A DNA stretch of 64,000 bases from an uncultured Muribaculaceae bacterium (GCA_910579995.1 CAJTWH010000002.1:124001-188000), one strand, 5' to 3'; positions 27,169 through 36,987 are shown, counted from the first letter of the stretch. Notes: generated by a model not told the origin, from the letters alone. Made by a program: numbers and translations.

Positions 27169-30100
27169 ATGAAAAAATTACTCCTTAGTACACTTCTGCT
27201 GTTTATGATGGCGATAGTGACGCAAGCACAGAACATCACTGTGCATGGGACCGTTCTTTCATCTGCCGATGAAGAACCCCTGATAGGCGCAAGCGTGATT
27301 TCAGAAGTCAAAAGTTTTGGCGGTGCCGCCACAGACATTGATGGAAATTTCGCACTCACTGTTCCCGAAGGCTCCAACCTGATTGTATCATACGTAGGCT
27401 ATAAGCCCAAAACGGTTAAAGCCGAAGCACGGATGACCATTCACCTTGACGAAGATTCTGAATTGCTGGATGAAGTGGTGGTTGTCGGCTATCAGACAAT
27501 GAAAAAAGCCGACCTCACAGGCGCAGTATCTGTAGTATCTACCAAAACATTCGAGACCACATCCGACACCGACCCCATGCGCGCCCTGCAAGGCAAGGTG
27601 CCCGGCATGACTATCACCGGCAATGGCTCTCCAAGCGGCACCGGCTCTGTGCGTATCCGTGGTATCGGCTCTTTCAATGCTTCGCAAGACCCCTTGTTTG
27701 TTATCGACGGTGTTCCGACAACAGCTACTCTCAATTCGCTCAACATGAATGACATCGAGAGCATGCAGGTGCTCAAAGACGCAGCCTCGGCTTCAATCTA
27801 CGGTTCGCGTGCGGCCAACGGCGTGATTATCATCACCACCAAGAAAGGAAAGGCTTCCGGCGATAAGAAAGTAAATGTGAGCCTTTCTACCAATCTCACC
27901 GCGCAATTCTATTCACCGCAGTCAAAAATGAAGTTGCTCGACACTCCCGGCTACGCAACAGCCATGGCTCAAGCGGCTCTAAACGACGGTCTTGACCCTG
28001 CGGCATACGCTTCGGGCTACGGTCTTGACCTTAATGCAAGTTCGGGATACCCTATATCAGTATATGACATAGCAACCGGACAATATCGAAACTATACCGT
28101 AAACGGCTATTACGACGGATTTATCAACAACAAGCGTACTATGCTGATGTCTGACACCGACTGGCTCAATGAAATCTCACGTACCGGTTTCTCTCAGAGC
28201 TACGACGCCTCAGTATCCACCGCCACCGACAAAAGCACCGCGCTGTTCTCTTTGGGCTACCGCAAGAACGAAGGTATACTCAAATACACCAACTTCGAGA
28301 ATATCTCTGCCCGAATGAACACCTCGTTCAATATCTCCCGCATATTGACTGTAGGCGAGAACTTCACCCTTACATATACAAACCAAGTTGATTGCCAGCC
28401 TCTGGAAAACGCTCTCAAAATGCCCTCGACTGTACCGGTATTTGAGACCGACGGAGTCACCTACGCAGGCCCTGTAGGCAGTATGGCCGACCGTCAGAAT
28501 CCTCTTCGCGAACTTGCTTTCAACCGCGACAATGCTCTCAACGTATGGCGTCTCTTCGGCAATGCCTATATCGACATCAAGCCGGTGAAAGGCTTGACTC
28601 TCCGTTCCAATTTCGGCCTTGACTACGACGCCGCATTCATACATTCCTACAATTACACATTCCACAGCGACATCGTGAACAACGATACCAACTCCACCAC
28701 CCTCTCCCAGGCCAATGACTCAAAGTGGACTTGGACCAATACCGCCAATTACAACTACACACTTAAAGAGGACCACAACTTCACCGTGCTTGCCGGTATG
28801 GAAATGTTCCGTCAAAGCCGTATCGACTTCTCGGGCTATAATGAGAATTATGATATTGAGACTCCCGACTATATGTATCCTGACGCCTCATCGGGTGTTG
28901 AGCGTTCTACAGGCAACAAATCGGCCTACGCACTGATTTCATTCTTCGGTAAACTCGATTATAACTGGCGCGATATGCTTCTTGCCTCGTTCACGATCCG
29001 CCACGACGGCTCCTCGCGCTTCGGCAGCAACAACCGCTATGGCACCTTCCCCGCCGCAACTTTGGGCTACCGTATATCGGAAAACATCAAGAAAGCATGG
29101 CTTGACGACCTCAAGATTCGCCTTTCATGGGGTAAGACCGGTAACCAAGCCATATCTAACACTGCTCGCTATGCCCTCTACATCGCCGACTATGGCAGCG
29201 ACCGAGTGACTTCAACGGCCTACGACCTCCTGCTGCAGCAAAGCGGCATATTCCCCTCAGGCTACTACGCAAGCCAGACCGCCAACCCCAACCTCAAATG
29301 GGAGACTACAATACAATATAACGCCGGCGTTGACTTCAGTCTTTTCAAAAACCGCCTCACAGGCTCTCTCGACGCTTATATCAAAGATGTGAAAGACATG
29401 CTCATCACCCCTGCATATCTCGGCTCTATGGGTGAGGGAGGTGCCTCGTGGCTCAACGGACCCTCTCTGCGCAACTGGGGTATGGAATTCCAGATCGGAT
29501 GGCGCGACGAACTTGCCTGCGGTCTTGGCTATCGCGCTTCACTCAACATGGACTTCTTCCGCAACAAGGTAACCTATCTGCCTGCAACCACCACCGGCTC
29601 GTATGCCCACACAACAAAAGAGAATCTCGTGCAGGCCAAGCAGCCCTACGGCTCGATAGTCGGCTATGTATTCGACGGCATTTTCCAGAATCAGGATGAG
29701 GTGCTGGCCTACGGTCAAGACAATGCCCGCGTCGGCGGCATGAAATATGCCGACCTCAACGGCGACGGAAAAATCACACCCGACGACCAGACATGGATCT
29801 TCAACCCGGTGCCTGATTTCTCTTTCGGTCTCAACGTAGAGCTAACATACAAGAACTTCGACTTCCAAATGTTCTGGCAGGGCGTCATCGGGCAGGATGT
29901 CTACAATAATCAGAAGTTCCAGAATGACTTTTGGAGCGTTACCGACGCCGGCAGCAACAAAGGCGTGCGCGTGCTCGACGGATGGCTGCCCAACGTAAAC
30001 AGCTCTTCGACAATTCCCATGCTCACAACCAACAACCGCGGCGACGAGGGTCGTACATCCTCTTACTTCGTTGAAAACGGCTCTTACGCCAAGCTTCGCA

Positions 30101-30294
30101 CTCTCCAGTTAGGCTATAATCTTCCGGCAAAAGTCCTCGGCAAACTGCGCATGAGCCGCGCACGAGTATACGTATCGGGGCAGAATCTCCTTACCATCAA
30201 GAGCAATAGCCTCACTTGCACCGACCCCGAGAATCCGAACTGGGCATATCCAATTCCCACTTCGGTATCGTTTGGCCTGCAACTCGACTTCTAA
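27169..30294 (+). CDS. SusC-like TonB-dependent outer-membrane transporter
   Basis: This 1041-residue protein imports oligosaccharides through the outer membrane, paired with the SusD-like lipoprotein encoded next. Order of parts: signal peptide (1-20), carboxypeptidase-regulatory-like domain (about 22-95), a TonB box region DEVVVVGY (about 101-108), plug domain with GSVRIRGIGSFNASQDPLFVIDG, then the 22-strand barrel ending in an aromatic residue (LQLDF). The length is normal for SusC. Expression should follow operator copy B. In the levan locus of B. thetaiotaomicron the equivalent transporter carries fructo-oligosaccharides; that substrate is inferred here. Confidence 0.95.
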   Translation: MKKLLLSTLLLFMMAIVTQAQNITVHGTVLSSADEEPLIGASVISEVKSFGGAATDIDGNFALTVPEGSNLIVSYVGYKPKTVKAEARMTIHLDEDSELLDEVVVVGYQTMKKADLTGAVSVVSTKTFETTSDTDPMRALQGKVPGMTITGNGSPSGTGSVRIRGIGSFNASQDPLFVIDGVPTTATLNSLNMNDIESMQVLKDAASASIYGSRAANGVIIITTKKGKASGDKKVNVSLSTNLTAQFYSPQSKMKLLDTPGYATAMAQAALNDGLDPAAYASGYGLDLNASSGYPISVYDIATGQYRNYTVNGYYDGFINNKRTMLMSDTDWLNEISRTGFSQSYDASVSTATDKSTALFSLGYRKNEGILKYTNFENISARMNTSFNISRILTVGENFTLTYTNQVDCQPLENALKMPSTVPVFETDGVTYAGPVGSMADRQNPLRELAFNRDNALNVWRLFGNAYIDIKPVKGLTLRSNFGLDYDAAFIHSYNYTFHSDIVNNDTNSTTLSQANDSKWTWTNTANYNYTLKEDHNFTVLAGMEMFRQSRIDFSGYNENYDIETPDYMYPDASSGVERSTGNKSAYALISFFGKLDYNWRDMLLASFTIRHDGSSRFGSNNRYGTFPAATLGYRISENIKKAWLDDLKIRLSWGKTGNQAISNTARYALYIADYGSDRVTSTAYDLLLQQSGIFPSGYYASQTANPNLKWETTIQYNAGVDFSLFKNRLTGSLDAYIKDVKDMLITPAYLGSMGEGGASWLNGPSLRNWGMEFQIGWRDELACGLGYRASLNMDFFRNKVTYLPATTTGSYAHTTKENLVQAKQPYGSIVGYVFDGIFQNQDEVLAYGQDNARVGGMKYADLNGDGKITPDDQTWIFNPVPDFSFGLNVELTYKNFDFQMFWQGVIGQDVYNNQKFQNDFWSVTDAGSNKGVRVLDGWLPNVNSSSTIPMLTTNNRGDEGRTSSYFVENGSYAKLRTLQLGYNLPAKVLGKLRMSRARVYVSGQNLLTIKSNSLTCTDPENPNWAYPIPTSVSFGLQLDF

Positions 30295-30315
30295 AGCTTT
30301 AAAAAACACACTATC

Positions 30316-32052
30316 ATGAAATCCATAAAAACATATATATTCGCCATGCTCACACTCTGCATGGCCTCATGCGACGACTTTATCGACGTTCCTCCTACCG
30401 GTGTCGTTGACGGCGACCTCGCCTACTCCCAGCCCGACAAAATGGTCAATGCCGCATACGCCTCTCTTGGCGACTGCTGGTACAGTTATCCGTTCAACCT
30501 GTGGCCCTACGGCGACCTTGCCTCCGACGATTGCCTCAAGGGTGGCGGCGGAACAACCGACACCGGCTATCATCCGATGGAGATATGGTCTACACTTACA
30601 TCGACACCGGGCGAACTCGACGAACTTTGGTATCGTCTCTACTGCAATATCTCGCGTTGCAACCGGGCCCTTGTTGCCCTTGAGCAATCGGGCGTAGATG
30701 TGCTCGGCGAGAAAACTGCGGCGCAGCGCACCGGTGAGGTGCATTTCCTGCGCGGTCACAGCTACTTCAAACTTCTCACAATGTTCCGCCAGATTCCGTG
30801 GGTGGATGAAGAGGTTTTCAAGAACAGCACGCAGGAGCAGACACCCAACAACCAATATAGCTACGAAGAGCTTTTTGCAAAGGTAATCAACGAATTCAAG
30901 CTTGCATACGACGCACTCCCGATGGAAGTGGAAGATGGTGGAGGCCGTGTAAACAAGGTTGCTGCGGCTGCATACCTCGCCAAATGCTACCTCACCCTCG
31001 CTTGGGGCGACGGATATGAGGCTACCGACGGCGTTGACTTCATCAATGAAGACTACATGGATAAGGTGATTGAGTATACCGATGTAGTAGAGAAGTCGAA
31101 ATACGATTATCTCCCTGATTTCGGCGACATTTTCCTGCCCGATTACAAGAACAGCTCCGAGTCGATATTCGCAGTGCAGACCTCGCAGTATACAGAAGAT
31201 AACACCCGCTACGGCCGTGCCAACTGGTCTAACATGCTCAATGGCTGCTGGGGAATATGGTCGTGCGGTTGGGATTTTCATAAACCGTCGCAAGATCTTG
31301 TGAATGCCTATAAGACAAAAGACGGACTTCCGCTCTTCGATAAATACGATGCGACAGACGACTACCCTGTCAACGGCGTGACATCATCACAGAAATGGGA
31401 TCCGCGGTTGTTCCACACAGTCGGCATGCCCTCATTCCCCTACAAATATGAGGAAAAATATATGATGACGACCGATAATTCGCGTACTCCCAATACCTAC
31501 GGCTACTATACCTCACTTAAAGATGTGCCTCAGCGCAGCGGAGGAGAGACGTTCGATGGCTCGTGGCAGGCATTCGCGATGAATGATTACGTATTCCGCT
31601 ATACCGACGTAATGCTCATGCGCGCCGAAGCCCTGATTGAAAAAGGACGTCTTGAAGAAGCCCGCTCCATCATCAACGATATACGCAGCCGTGCCGCAAA
31701 CTCTATTGACAAGCACATCGCTTACGCAAAAGACTATTGCGAGATCGCCCTCTACCCTGCTGCAGATTTCAGCGACAAAGAAAAGGCCCGCACACGTCTG
31801 CGCTGGGAACGACGCCTTGAAATGGCTATGGAAAGCAGCCGATATTTCGACCTGCGCCGTTGGGGCATTGCATCTGAGGTTCTCAACTCATACTTCGAGA
31901 AAGCTAAAGATTTCAGCTACGACGGTGTGAAATACGGTCAGTATTATCAGGACGCATATTATACCGCCGGAAAAAATGAGTTCTACCCAATACCATACAA
32001 CCAGCTCTACTACGTACCGGGACTTTACGTACAGAACAAAGGTTATAATTAA
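30316..32052 (+). CDS. SusD-like surface glycan-binding lipoprotein
   Basis: This 578-residue lipoprotein (lipobox MASC, Cys19) forms the lid on the SusC barrel. It has the SusD/RagB arrangement: an N-terminal helical region with TPR-like pairs (LAYSQPDKMVNAAYASLG), the HFLRGHSYFKLLTMF segment, a binding-loop region, and the C-terminal RagB block with RWERRLEMAMESSRYFDLRRWG, close to the family signature. It starts 21 bp after susC and is followed 14 bp later by the DUF4960 gene, so all three share one transcript. Confidence 0.95.
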   Translation: MKSIKTYIFAMLTLCMASCDDFIDVPPTGVVDGDLAYSQPDKMVNAAYASLGDCWYSYPFNLWPYGDLASDDCLKGGGGTTDTGYHPMEIWSTLTSTPGELDELWYRLYCNISRCNRALVALEQSGVDVLGEKTAAQRTGEVHFLRGHSYFKLLTMFRQIPWVDEEVFKNSTQEQTPNNQYSYEELFAKVINEFKLAYDALPMEVEDGGGRVNKVAAAAYLAKCYLTLAWGDGYEATDGVDFINEDYMDKVIEYTDVVEKSKYDYLPDFGDIFLPDYKNSSESIFAVQTSQYTEDNTRYGRANWSNMLNGCWGIWSCGWDFHKPSQDLVNAYKTKDGLPLFDKYDATDDYPVNGVTSSQKWDPRLFHTVGMPSFPYKYEEKYMMTTDNSRTPNTYGYYTSLKDVPQRSGGETFDGSWQAFAMNDYVFRYTDVMLMRAEALIEKGRLEEARSIINDIRSRAANSIDKHIAYAKDYCEIALYPAADFSDKEKARTRLRWERRLEMAMESSRYFDLRRWGIASEVLNSYFEKAKDFSYDGVKYGQYYQDAYYTAGKNEFYPIPYNQLYYVPGLYVQNKGYN

Positions 32053-32066
32053 TAAATCGACCTACA

Positions 32067-33569
32067 ATGAAAAATTTTAAATATATATTCATGGCAATGG
32101 CCGGGCTTGTCTTAGTTACCTCTTGCCAAGACAAAGACTATGATATTGCTGCGCCCGTGATAGCTCCTATCGACGCAAACAGCATAAGCGGTACTCTCGA
32201 TGGCGACGACTATATCTGGACATGGACCAAGCCTGCAGATCTCTCTATGGTGGTAAGCCTCTACAACGGCTCTACATTCACCGGCTCAGAAACAGTAAAA
32301 GGCAACAGCTACACCCAGACCAACATCGACACCAACATCGAATACACATACGTATTCAAGCTCACCGACGGCGAGAATTTCTCTACGGGTGTAATCAAAC
32401 ACTACACCCGCCAAGGAGCTGCAAAAGTGAGCGGTATAACTATGGCACAGATTGAGAAAGTAGGAGGATACGACGCACAAGTGTCATGGGACGCCAATGA
32501 GTCGGCTACTGCCATAAATCTCTCTGCTACCAACCGCAGCCGCAATATTAGTGAATCTTTGGCCGGAGACTGCTGCCAATATACCATTGCTGACGTCAAT
32601 TTCGGTGAAGAATGGACTGTCACTCTCACAGCCGAAAACGAATCGGGTAAATCGCTCGCGACGTCAGCCTCGCTCAAAATCGGCAAGACTGCCATCGGTT
32701 TCCTCTGTGTTTACGCCACACCGGAAGAGCTCATAGCTGATGGTGACGATGACGAAGCTTCGGCATGGCTGTGGTTACATGAACAATATCCGACCGCTCA
32801 ATATGTTTATTTCGGCGACATAAAATCCACTGCCGATCTCGACCCCTACCGCGTGCTTTTCTGGCTTCGCGACCTTGAGGGAGTAAGTGAGGCCGAAGTC
32901 TTCACAATGCCCGCTGTGGTTGACGGAGCCACTCCATATATCAAACAATGGTATACCGACGGCGGCAACCTGCTCTTATGGAGCCACGCCACGGTATATA
33001 TCGGCAACCTCGGCCGCATTGAGCCCGATATGATCAAAAACAACGACCGCTCTATCGGTACAGGCGTTGGAGGCTACAACGGCGATACTTGGAGCATGGC
33101 AGTTTCGCTCAACCCCGGAGGTAAATTCACCAAAGACCACTCTACCCACCCCCTCTACAAAGGCCTTGAAACTACTGCCAACGACCGCTGCAAACTCATA
33201 ACATTCAAAGGTCCGGGCTGGACTGAAGACCACAATTGCCTTTTCTTCAATATTCCCGGAGTCTTGACCTCTTTGGGAAATCAAGAAGAGGCTTGCTACA
33301 ACGCCCTCACTCAAGTATATGGTATTTATCCGCTCGGCACGTGGGACTCGCAGATTGATTTCATCTCGCAACTCAATGTATGGGAAGCCCAACAGGGCGA
33401 CAGTGACTTCAAGGGCACTGTTCTATGTATAGGCAACGGTGGCTGCGAATTCTCGATGAAAAACGATGACGGCACACCCGACAAGAGTGCACGTCCTAAA
33501 AACAACCAATATCAGGACAATATCCTCACTCTTGCTCACAACGCTCTCGAATACCTTAAGACTCGATAG
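32067..33569 (+). CDS. DUF4960-type surface lipoprotein, probable fructan-binding protein
   Basis: This 500-residue lipoprotein (lipobox VTSC, Cys20) has an N-terminal fibronectin-like beta domain (about 35-120), a second beta domain (about 125-215), and a C-terminal alpha/beta part (about 220-500) that starts GFLCVYATPEELIADGDDDEAS and resembles a ThuA/glutamine-amidotransferase-like fold. It stands where the levan-binding protein BT1761 stands in the B. thetaiotaomicron locus, and proteins at this position usually bind the glycan at the cell surface. No glycoside hydrolase motif is visible. A strong terminator follows. Confidence 0.8.
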   Translation: MKNFKYIFMAMAGLVLVTSCQDKDYDIAAPVIAPIDANSISGTLDGDDYIWTWTKPADLSMVVSLYNGSTFTGSETVKGNSYTQTNIDTNIEYTYVFKLTDGENFSTGVIKHYTRQGAAKVSGITMAQIEKVGGYDAQVSWDANESATAINLSATNRSRNISESLAGDCCQYTIADVNFGEEWTVTLTAENESGKSLATSASLKIGKTAIGFLCVYATPEELIADGDDDEASAWLWLHEQYPTAQYVYFGDIKSTADLDPYRVLFWLRDLEGVSEAEVFTMPAVVDGATPYIKQWYTDGGNLLLWSHATVYIGNLGRIEPDMIKNNDRSIGTGVGGYNGDTWSMAVSLNPGGKFTKDHSTHPLYKGLETTANDRCKLITFKGPGWTEDHNCLFFNIPGVLTSLGNQEEACYNALTQVYGIYPLGTWDSQIDFISQLNVWEAQQGDSDFKGTVLCIGNGGCEFSMKNDDGTPDKSARPKNNQYQDNILTLAHNALEYLKTR

Positions 33570-33604
33570 GGCTATAATAGAATATAGGTAAAAAGGATTG
33601 GACG

Positions 33605-33644
33605 GATCCATGGATAGGCCTCGGCTCTCCATGGATCTTTTTTT
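33605..33644 (+). terminator. Terminator at the end of the susCD operon
   Basis: GATCCATGGA and TCCATGGATC form a 10-bp stem with a 13-nt loop and a run of seven T. It is a textbook terminator 35 bp after the last PUL gene. Confidence 0.9.
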
Positions 33645-33684
33645 CGCATTATGCTAAGGTGTTGCAGGGAATAGCCGAATTATA

Positions 33685-33692
33685 TATATTTG
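33685..33692 (+). promoter_or_regulatory. Promoter -7 element of the acetyltransferase pair
   Basis: TATATTTG is 27 bp before the first ATG of the acetyltransferase genes. There is no clear -33 element. Confidence 0.5.
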
Positions 33693-33719
33693 CAGTGGCA
33701 ATGATAAAAACATAAATCA

Positions 33720-34283
33720 ATGAAAAACGAGAAAGAGAAAATGCTCGCAGGCGAACTGTACGACGCCAACTATGATCCGAACCTCATAGCTGAGCGCAAG
33801 GCTTGTAAGACGGTGCTTCATCAAATCAATGCGTTGTCTCCCGATAGTGATGACAAACGATATGAATTGTTCCGTAAGATTTTAGGCCGGACTGGCAATC
33901 AGTTCATTATCGAATCTCCTTTTCACTGCGATTATGGCTATAACATTGCATTGGGTGAGAATTTCTATATGAATGTCAACTGTGTCATTCTCGATGAGGC
34001 TAAGGTGACATTTGGCGATAATGTCTTTATCGCTCCAAACTGTGCGTTCTATACAGCAGGCCATCCTTTTGATGTAGAGCAGCGCAACCGGGGTCTCGAA
34101 TATGCAAAACCCATCACAGTCGGCAACAATGTATGGATAGGTGGAAATGTGGTGGTTCTTCCCGGTGTCAGCATTGGCGACAACTGCGTAATTGGTGCCG
34201 GAAGTGTGGTGACTAAAGATATCCCGGCCGACTCTCTTGCGGTCGGAAATCCGTGTAAGGTTATTCGGTCAATCAAGCAGTAA
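33720..34283 (+). CDS. Maltose/galactoside O-acetyltransferase family (hexapeptide repeat)
   Basis: This 187-residue left-handed beta-helix acetyltransferase is of the LacA/Maa/NodL type. The N-terminal helical part (MLAGELYDANYDPNLIAERKAC) is the Mac domain. The catalytic His is in FYTAGHPFD (about residue 115), and hexapeptide repeats run from YNIALGENFYMNVNC to VIGAGSVVTKDIPADSLAVGNPC. Members acetylate sugars with acetyl-CoA; the real acceptor is usually unknown. The next gene, an N-acetyltransferase, starts 11 bp later. Confidence 0.93.
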   Translation: MKNEKEKMLAGELYDANYDPNLIAERKACKTVLHQINALSPDSDDKRYELFRKILGRTGNQFIIESPFHCDYGYNIALGENFYMNVNCVILDEAKVTFGDNVFIAPNCAFYTAGHPFDVEQRNRGLEYAKPITVGNNVWIGGNVVVLPGVSIGDNCVIGAGSVVTKDIPADSLAVGNPCKVIRSIKQ

Positions 34284-34294
34284 TCTTTTTACCA

Positions 34295-34816
34295 ATGTAT
34301 CCAACAGACAATACATTTGATTCCAATCGTTTTTTCTTTCGCCATTGGGCGATCGACGATGCGGAAGCCCTGTTCAAATATGCGTCAGACTGCCGGGTCA
34401 GCGAGCCGGCACAATGGCCATGCCACACATCGGTTTATATGAGCCGAGAAGTCATCGAAAAGTATTTTCTTCCAAATCCGGAATGTTATGCAATAATTGA
34501 CAAACAGACTCTTGAACCGATAGGCTGTGTCGGGCTCGTGCCTGAGGGCGGTGAGTACTACACGCCGCTCACGGGCGAAAGGGAAGTGGGATATTGGGTA
34601 GGCTATCCACATTGGGGCAAAGGAATCGCGACAGAAACCCTGCAAAGATTCATGATCTTTTGCCGAGACCAGCTTGGCTTGCAGTCTCTCCTGCTGACCA
34701 CCCTTGCCGACAACATCGGCTCCCGCCGAGTTGCAGAGAAGTGCGGATTCAGGCAGATTGATAAATTTGAATACGACGGCAAAGCAAGCATAGCTCACCG
34801 GACGATTCTGAAATAG
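34295..34816 (+). CDS. GNAT-family N-acetyltransferase
   Basis: This 173-residue protein of the RimJ/RimL-like branch starts with RFFFRHWAIDDAEALFKYASD, has the acetyl-CoA loop VGYPHWGKGIATETL (about 107-121, the Q/RxxGxG/A equivalent), and ends with a region NIGSRRVAEKCGFRQ typical of this fold. It probably acetylates a small amine or a protein terminus. It is co-transcribed with the hexapeptide acetyltransferase and followed by a terminator. Confidence 0.9.
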   Translation: MYPTDNTFDSNRFFFRHWAIDDAEALFKYASDCRVSEPAQWPCHTSVYMSREVIEKYFLPNPECYAIIDKQTLEPIGCVGLVPEGGEYYTPLTGEREVGYWVGYPHWGKGIATETLQRFMIFCRDQLGLQSLLLTTLADNIGSRRVAEKCGFRQIDKFEYDGKASIAHRTILK

Positions 34817-34818
34817 AC

Positions 34819-34860
34819 ATACCGGCAGGACAATAGATAATCGTCCTGCCGGCATATTTT
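34819..34860. terminator. Terminator after the acetyltransferase pair
   Basis: CCGGCAGGAC and GTCCTGCCGG form a 10-bp stem (34822-34831 and 34843-34852), followed by CATATTTT. It serves the plus-strand pair and lies close to the end of a minus-strand gene. Confidence 0.75.
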
Positions 34861-34876
34861 GAGTCCATGATATAGG

Positions 34877-35107
34877 CTATTTGCCAAACATGTTTCCGAT
34901 TTTACCTTTGATTTCTTCTATCACGCTTTCCTGAACGCCGTCGCCGTCAAGGTCGCCGATTAATCCGGCGCCTTTTACCTTTTCGATAATCTCGCTTATA
35001 GAGAAGTTACTGGTGTCAATGCCCTTGAGGTGCTCAGTCACTGCGGAAACATCAAATGAATTTCCAAATTTCGATGTGAGTTCCGACAAAATGTTCTGTA
35101 TGTCCAT
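34877..35107 (-). CDS. Small protein with a DxDxDG loop
   Basis: This 76-residue cytosolic-looking protein has a first amphipathic helical stretch (IQNILSELTSKFG), a second (EIIEKVKGAGLIG), then the acidic loop DLDGDGVQES, which matches the calcium loop of EF-hand and dockerin modules, and a final helix. The longer frame from 35143 has a Cys-containing extension with no support; the ATG at 35107 gives MDIQNILSE. I do not know its function. Helix-loop-helix around the loop suggests a single EF-hand or a dockerin-like half motif, but there is no signal peptide. Confidence 0.65.
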   Translation of the reverse strand: MDIQNILSELTSKFGNSFDVSAVTEHLKGIDTSNFSISEIIEKVKGAGLIGDLDGDGVQESVIEEIKGKIGNMFGK

Positions 35108-35206
35108 AATCAATTTTTGATAGGTTAAACAATCTAATGACAATTATATATACAATCCTATCATTTCAATTGTTTATGCCATACAGCTAAATTATGAATT
35201 TTTTCA

Positions 35207-36928
35207 TTATAATGAGCGTAGAAATGCAGTCAGATCATCATTTACAGCCAAGCCGATTTTCTTTCTGAGCCTGTTGCGGGCCGACTCTACACTCCGTACT
35301 TCGCGATATGTCAGAGAGGCAATTTCTTTTGTATCCAACCCAAGATGTAGAAACGCACACAGGCGCATATCTCGTGCCGTCAGTTCCGGATATCTATCTG
35401 CCAATGTCTTATAAAAATCAGGATGTACGCGTTCAAAGAATAATTTGAATTCATCATCTGCATTAGAGGTGCAAAGTTGCGAGAGCCTGATTGTCAGAGA
35501 CCTTACATTCTCTTTCTTGACAGTCTCGCGCGGGTTCAATTCGATAAGTACCTGTCTTAGGGATTCACACACATCAGTCAAAGCTTCCTGCTGCCTTATC
35601 TTCTCAAGCGATAATGTCGTGAGTTCTCTATTGACTTTATTCAGATCTTCATCGTGGAGGTTTGCTTGCCTTATATATTCGGCTTCCAATACCTCCTTTT
35701 TCTTTCTTTGCGATAAATATAGCAGTAATATAAATGAAAGCACTACAATCAACACTGCAATCATTATATAAGCCCAAACCGACTTGGCGGCACGAGTTGA
35801 TATAGCGGTATCATTAAGTTTAATGTTGATATCATCAAGGTTTGTCAACCTGAGTCGCCGTTCGGCTGTCAGAAGAGAATCATTTATCGAGACAGTTTCA
35901 AAAAGCAGCTTGTTTGCCTTTTCATACTCCTTTTTATCTACATATACTTGAGAGAGTGTTTTGAGGGTTGACACCATGTCTTCATTCCTGCCAAATTCGC
36001 GGCATTTGCTCAAAGCCTCATTGGCGTAAGTAAGCGCAGAATCCGGATATCCTGTCTTCAGATACATCTTGCTGATATTGAGATATGCGCTCACCATACC
36101 TCTCACATCGCCCAAATCTTTGTATTGCGCCAGACCGATGTTAAAACGGCTCATGGCTACATCGTTTTGTTCGAGGCGTCCATAAAGCACGCCCTGCTGT
36201 ACTCTCATGCTGGCCAGTTGCGCAGGATGTTTATTCTGGTCGATATAGTCGAGACTTCTCTGAGAGGCCTCAAGAGCTTGGTCTATCTTATCCTGCAAGG
36301 CATAGAGTTCAGAAAGATTACCGTAATTGAGAAATGTCTCATGGTGCACATTCTCACGTAAATTGATTTCAAGAGCTTTGTTGAGATACTCTTCAGCTTT
36401 CTCAAATACACCACACTGACCGTAAACTATACCTATATTATTATATAGCATGGCCTTGATTTTGTCGTACTCAGGCTTGTCGCAAAGTTCTATTCCTTTT
36501 GAATAATAGTCAAGCCCGAGATCCTGCATGCCCATTTCAACAAATGTAGCACCAAGACGAATATACATGTTAAGAATCTGCCGTTTATCCCTCTCAATAG
36601 GCTCCGGCTCGCTCTGAAGTATATCAAGAACGGATCTCAGCACCACTACCGCATCGGCGTTATTGCCTGTGTAGTGTAGTTTATATGTCAACGTATTTAT
36701 ATGCTGATATAAGGACTCGCAATCAGTATCAGTCTTGAGAGTCAATGAATCTATACTCATGATTTCATCGTCAACTCCCGGTAAAATTCCGCTTACATCT
36801 CTATTTAATATATAGTCTCTCACTTCCGGAGCTTTGCCAAGGCCTGAATGACTGTCACAGCCAAGCAGCAACGGCAGCAAGATAGCACAAATAGTGAAAT
36901 ATAGTATATACGGCAGAGTTTTAGGCAT
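35207..36928 (-). CDS. TPR-containing membrane regulator with LuxR-type DNA-binding domain
   Basis: This roughly 573-residue protein is of a class common in Bacteroidales. Signal sequence and lipobox-like LLGC (Cys24) come first, then a tetratricopeptide repeat region (about 100-360, e.g. AMLYNNIGIVYGQCGVFEKAEEYLNKAL-type repeats). One membrane helix (WAYIMIAVLIVVLSFILLLYL) and a coiled coil follow, and a C-terminal helix-turn-helix (ELTARDMRLCAFLHLGLDTKEIASLTYREVRSVESARNRLRKKIGL) of LuxR/GerE type ends the protein. The predicted promoter at 36957-36987 excludes the frame start at 36979. ATGs at 36946 and 36928 remain; the second gives the better signal peptide. Confidence 0.87.
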   Translation of the reverse strand: MPKTLPYILYFTICAILLPLLLGCDSHSGLGKAPEVRDYILNRDVSGILPGVDDEIMSIDSLTLKTDTDCESLYQHINTLTYKLHYTGNNADAVVVLRSVLDILQSEPEPIERDKRQILNMYIRLGATFVEMGMQDLGLDYYSKGIELCDKPEYDKIKAMLYNNIGIVYGQCGVFEKAEEYLNKALEINLRENVHHETFLNYGNLSELYALQDKIDQALEASQRSLDYIDQNKHPAQLASMRVQQGVLYGRLEQNDVAMSRFNIGLAQYKDLGDVRGMVSAYLNISKMYLKTGYPDSALTYANEALSKCREFGRNEDMVSTLKTLSQVYVDKKEYEKANKLLFETVSINDSLLTAERRLRLTNLDDINIKLNDTAISTRAAKSVWAYIMIAVLIVVLSFILLLYLSQRKKKEVLEAEYIRQANLHDEDLNKVNRELTTLSLEKIRQQEALTDVCESLRQVLIELNPRETVKKENVRSLTIRLSQLCTSNADDEFKLFFERVHPDFYKTLADRYPELTARDMRLCAFLHLGLDTKEIASLTYREVRSVESARNRLRKKIGLAVNDDLTAFLRSL

Positions 36929-36956
36929 TATATTTCTCAGGTACATTGAGTCTATG

Positions 36957-36987
36957 CAAAGGTAATATATTTTTTTCAAATACCAAA
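36957..36987 (-). promoter_or_regulatory. Promoter of the TPR-LuxR gene
   Basis: On the minus strand TTTG (36987-36984) and TACCTTTG (36964-36957) are 19 bp apart. The predicted start near 36951 determines the choice of start codon. Confidence 0.65.

Noticed and set aside
30367..31293. A 308-codon frame antisense to the susD-like gene
   Set aside because: SusD signatures lie on the other strand, and no motif is seen in the antisense product.
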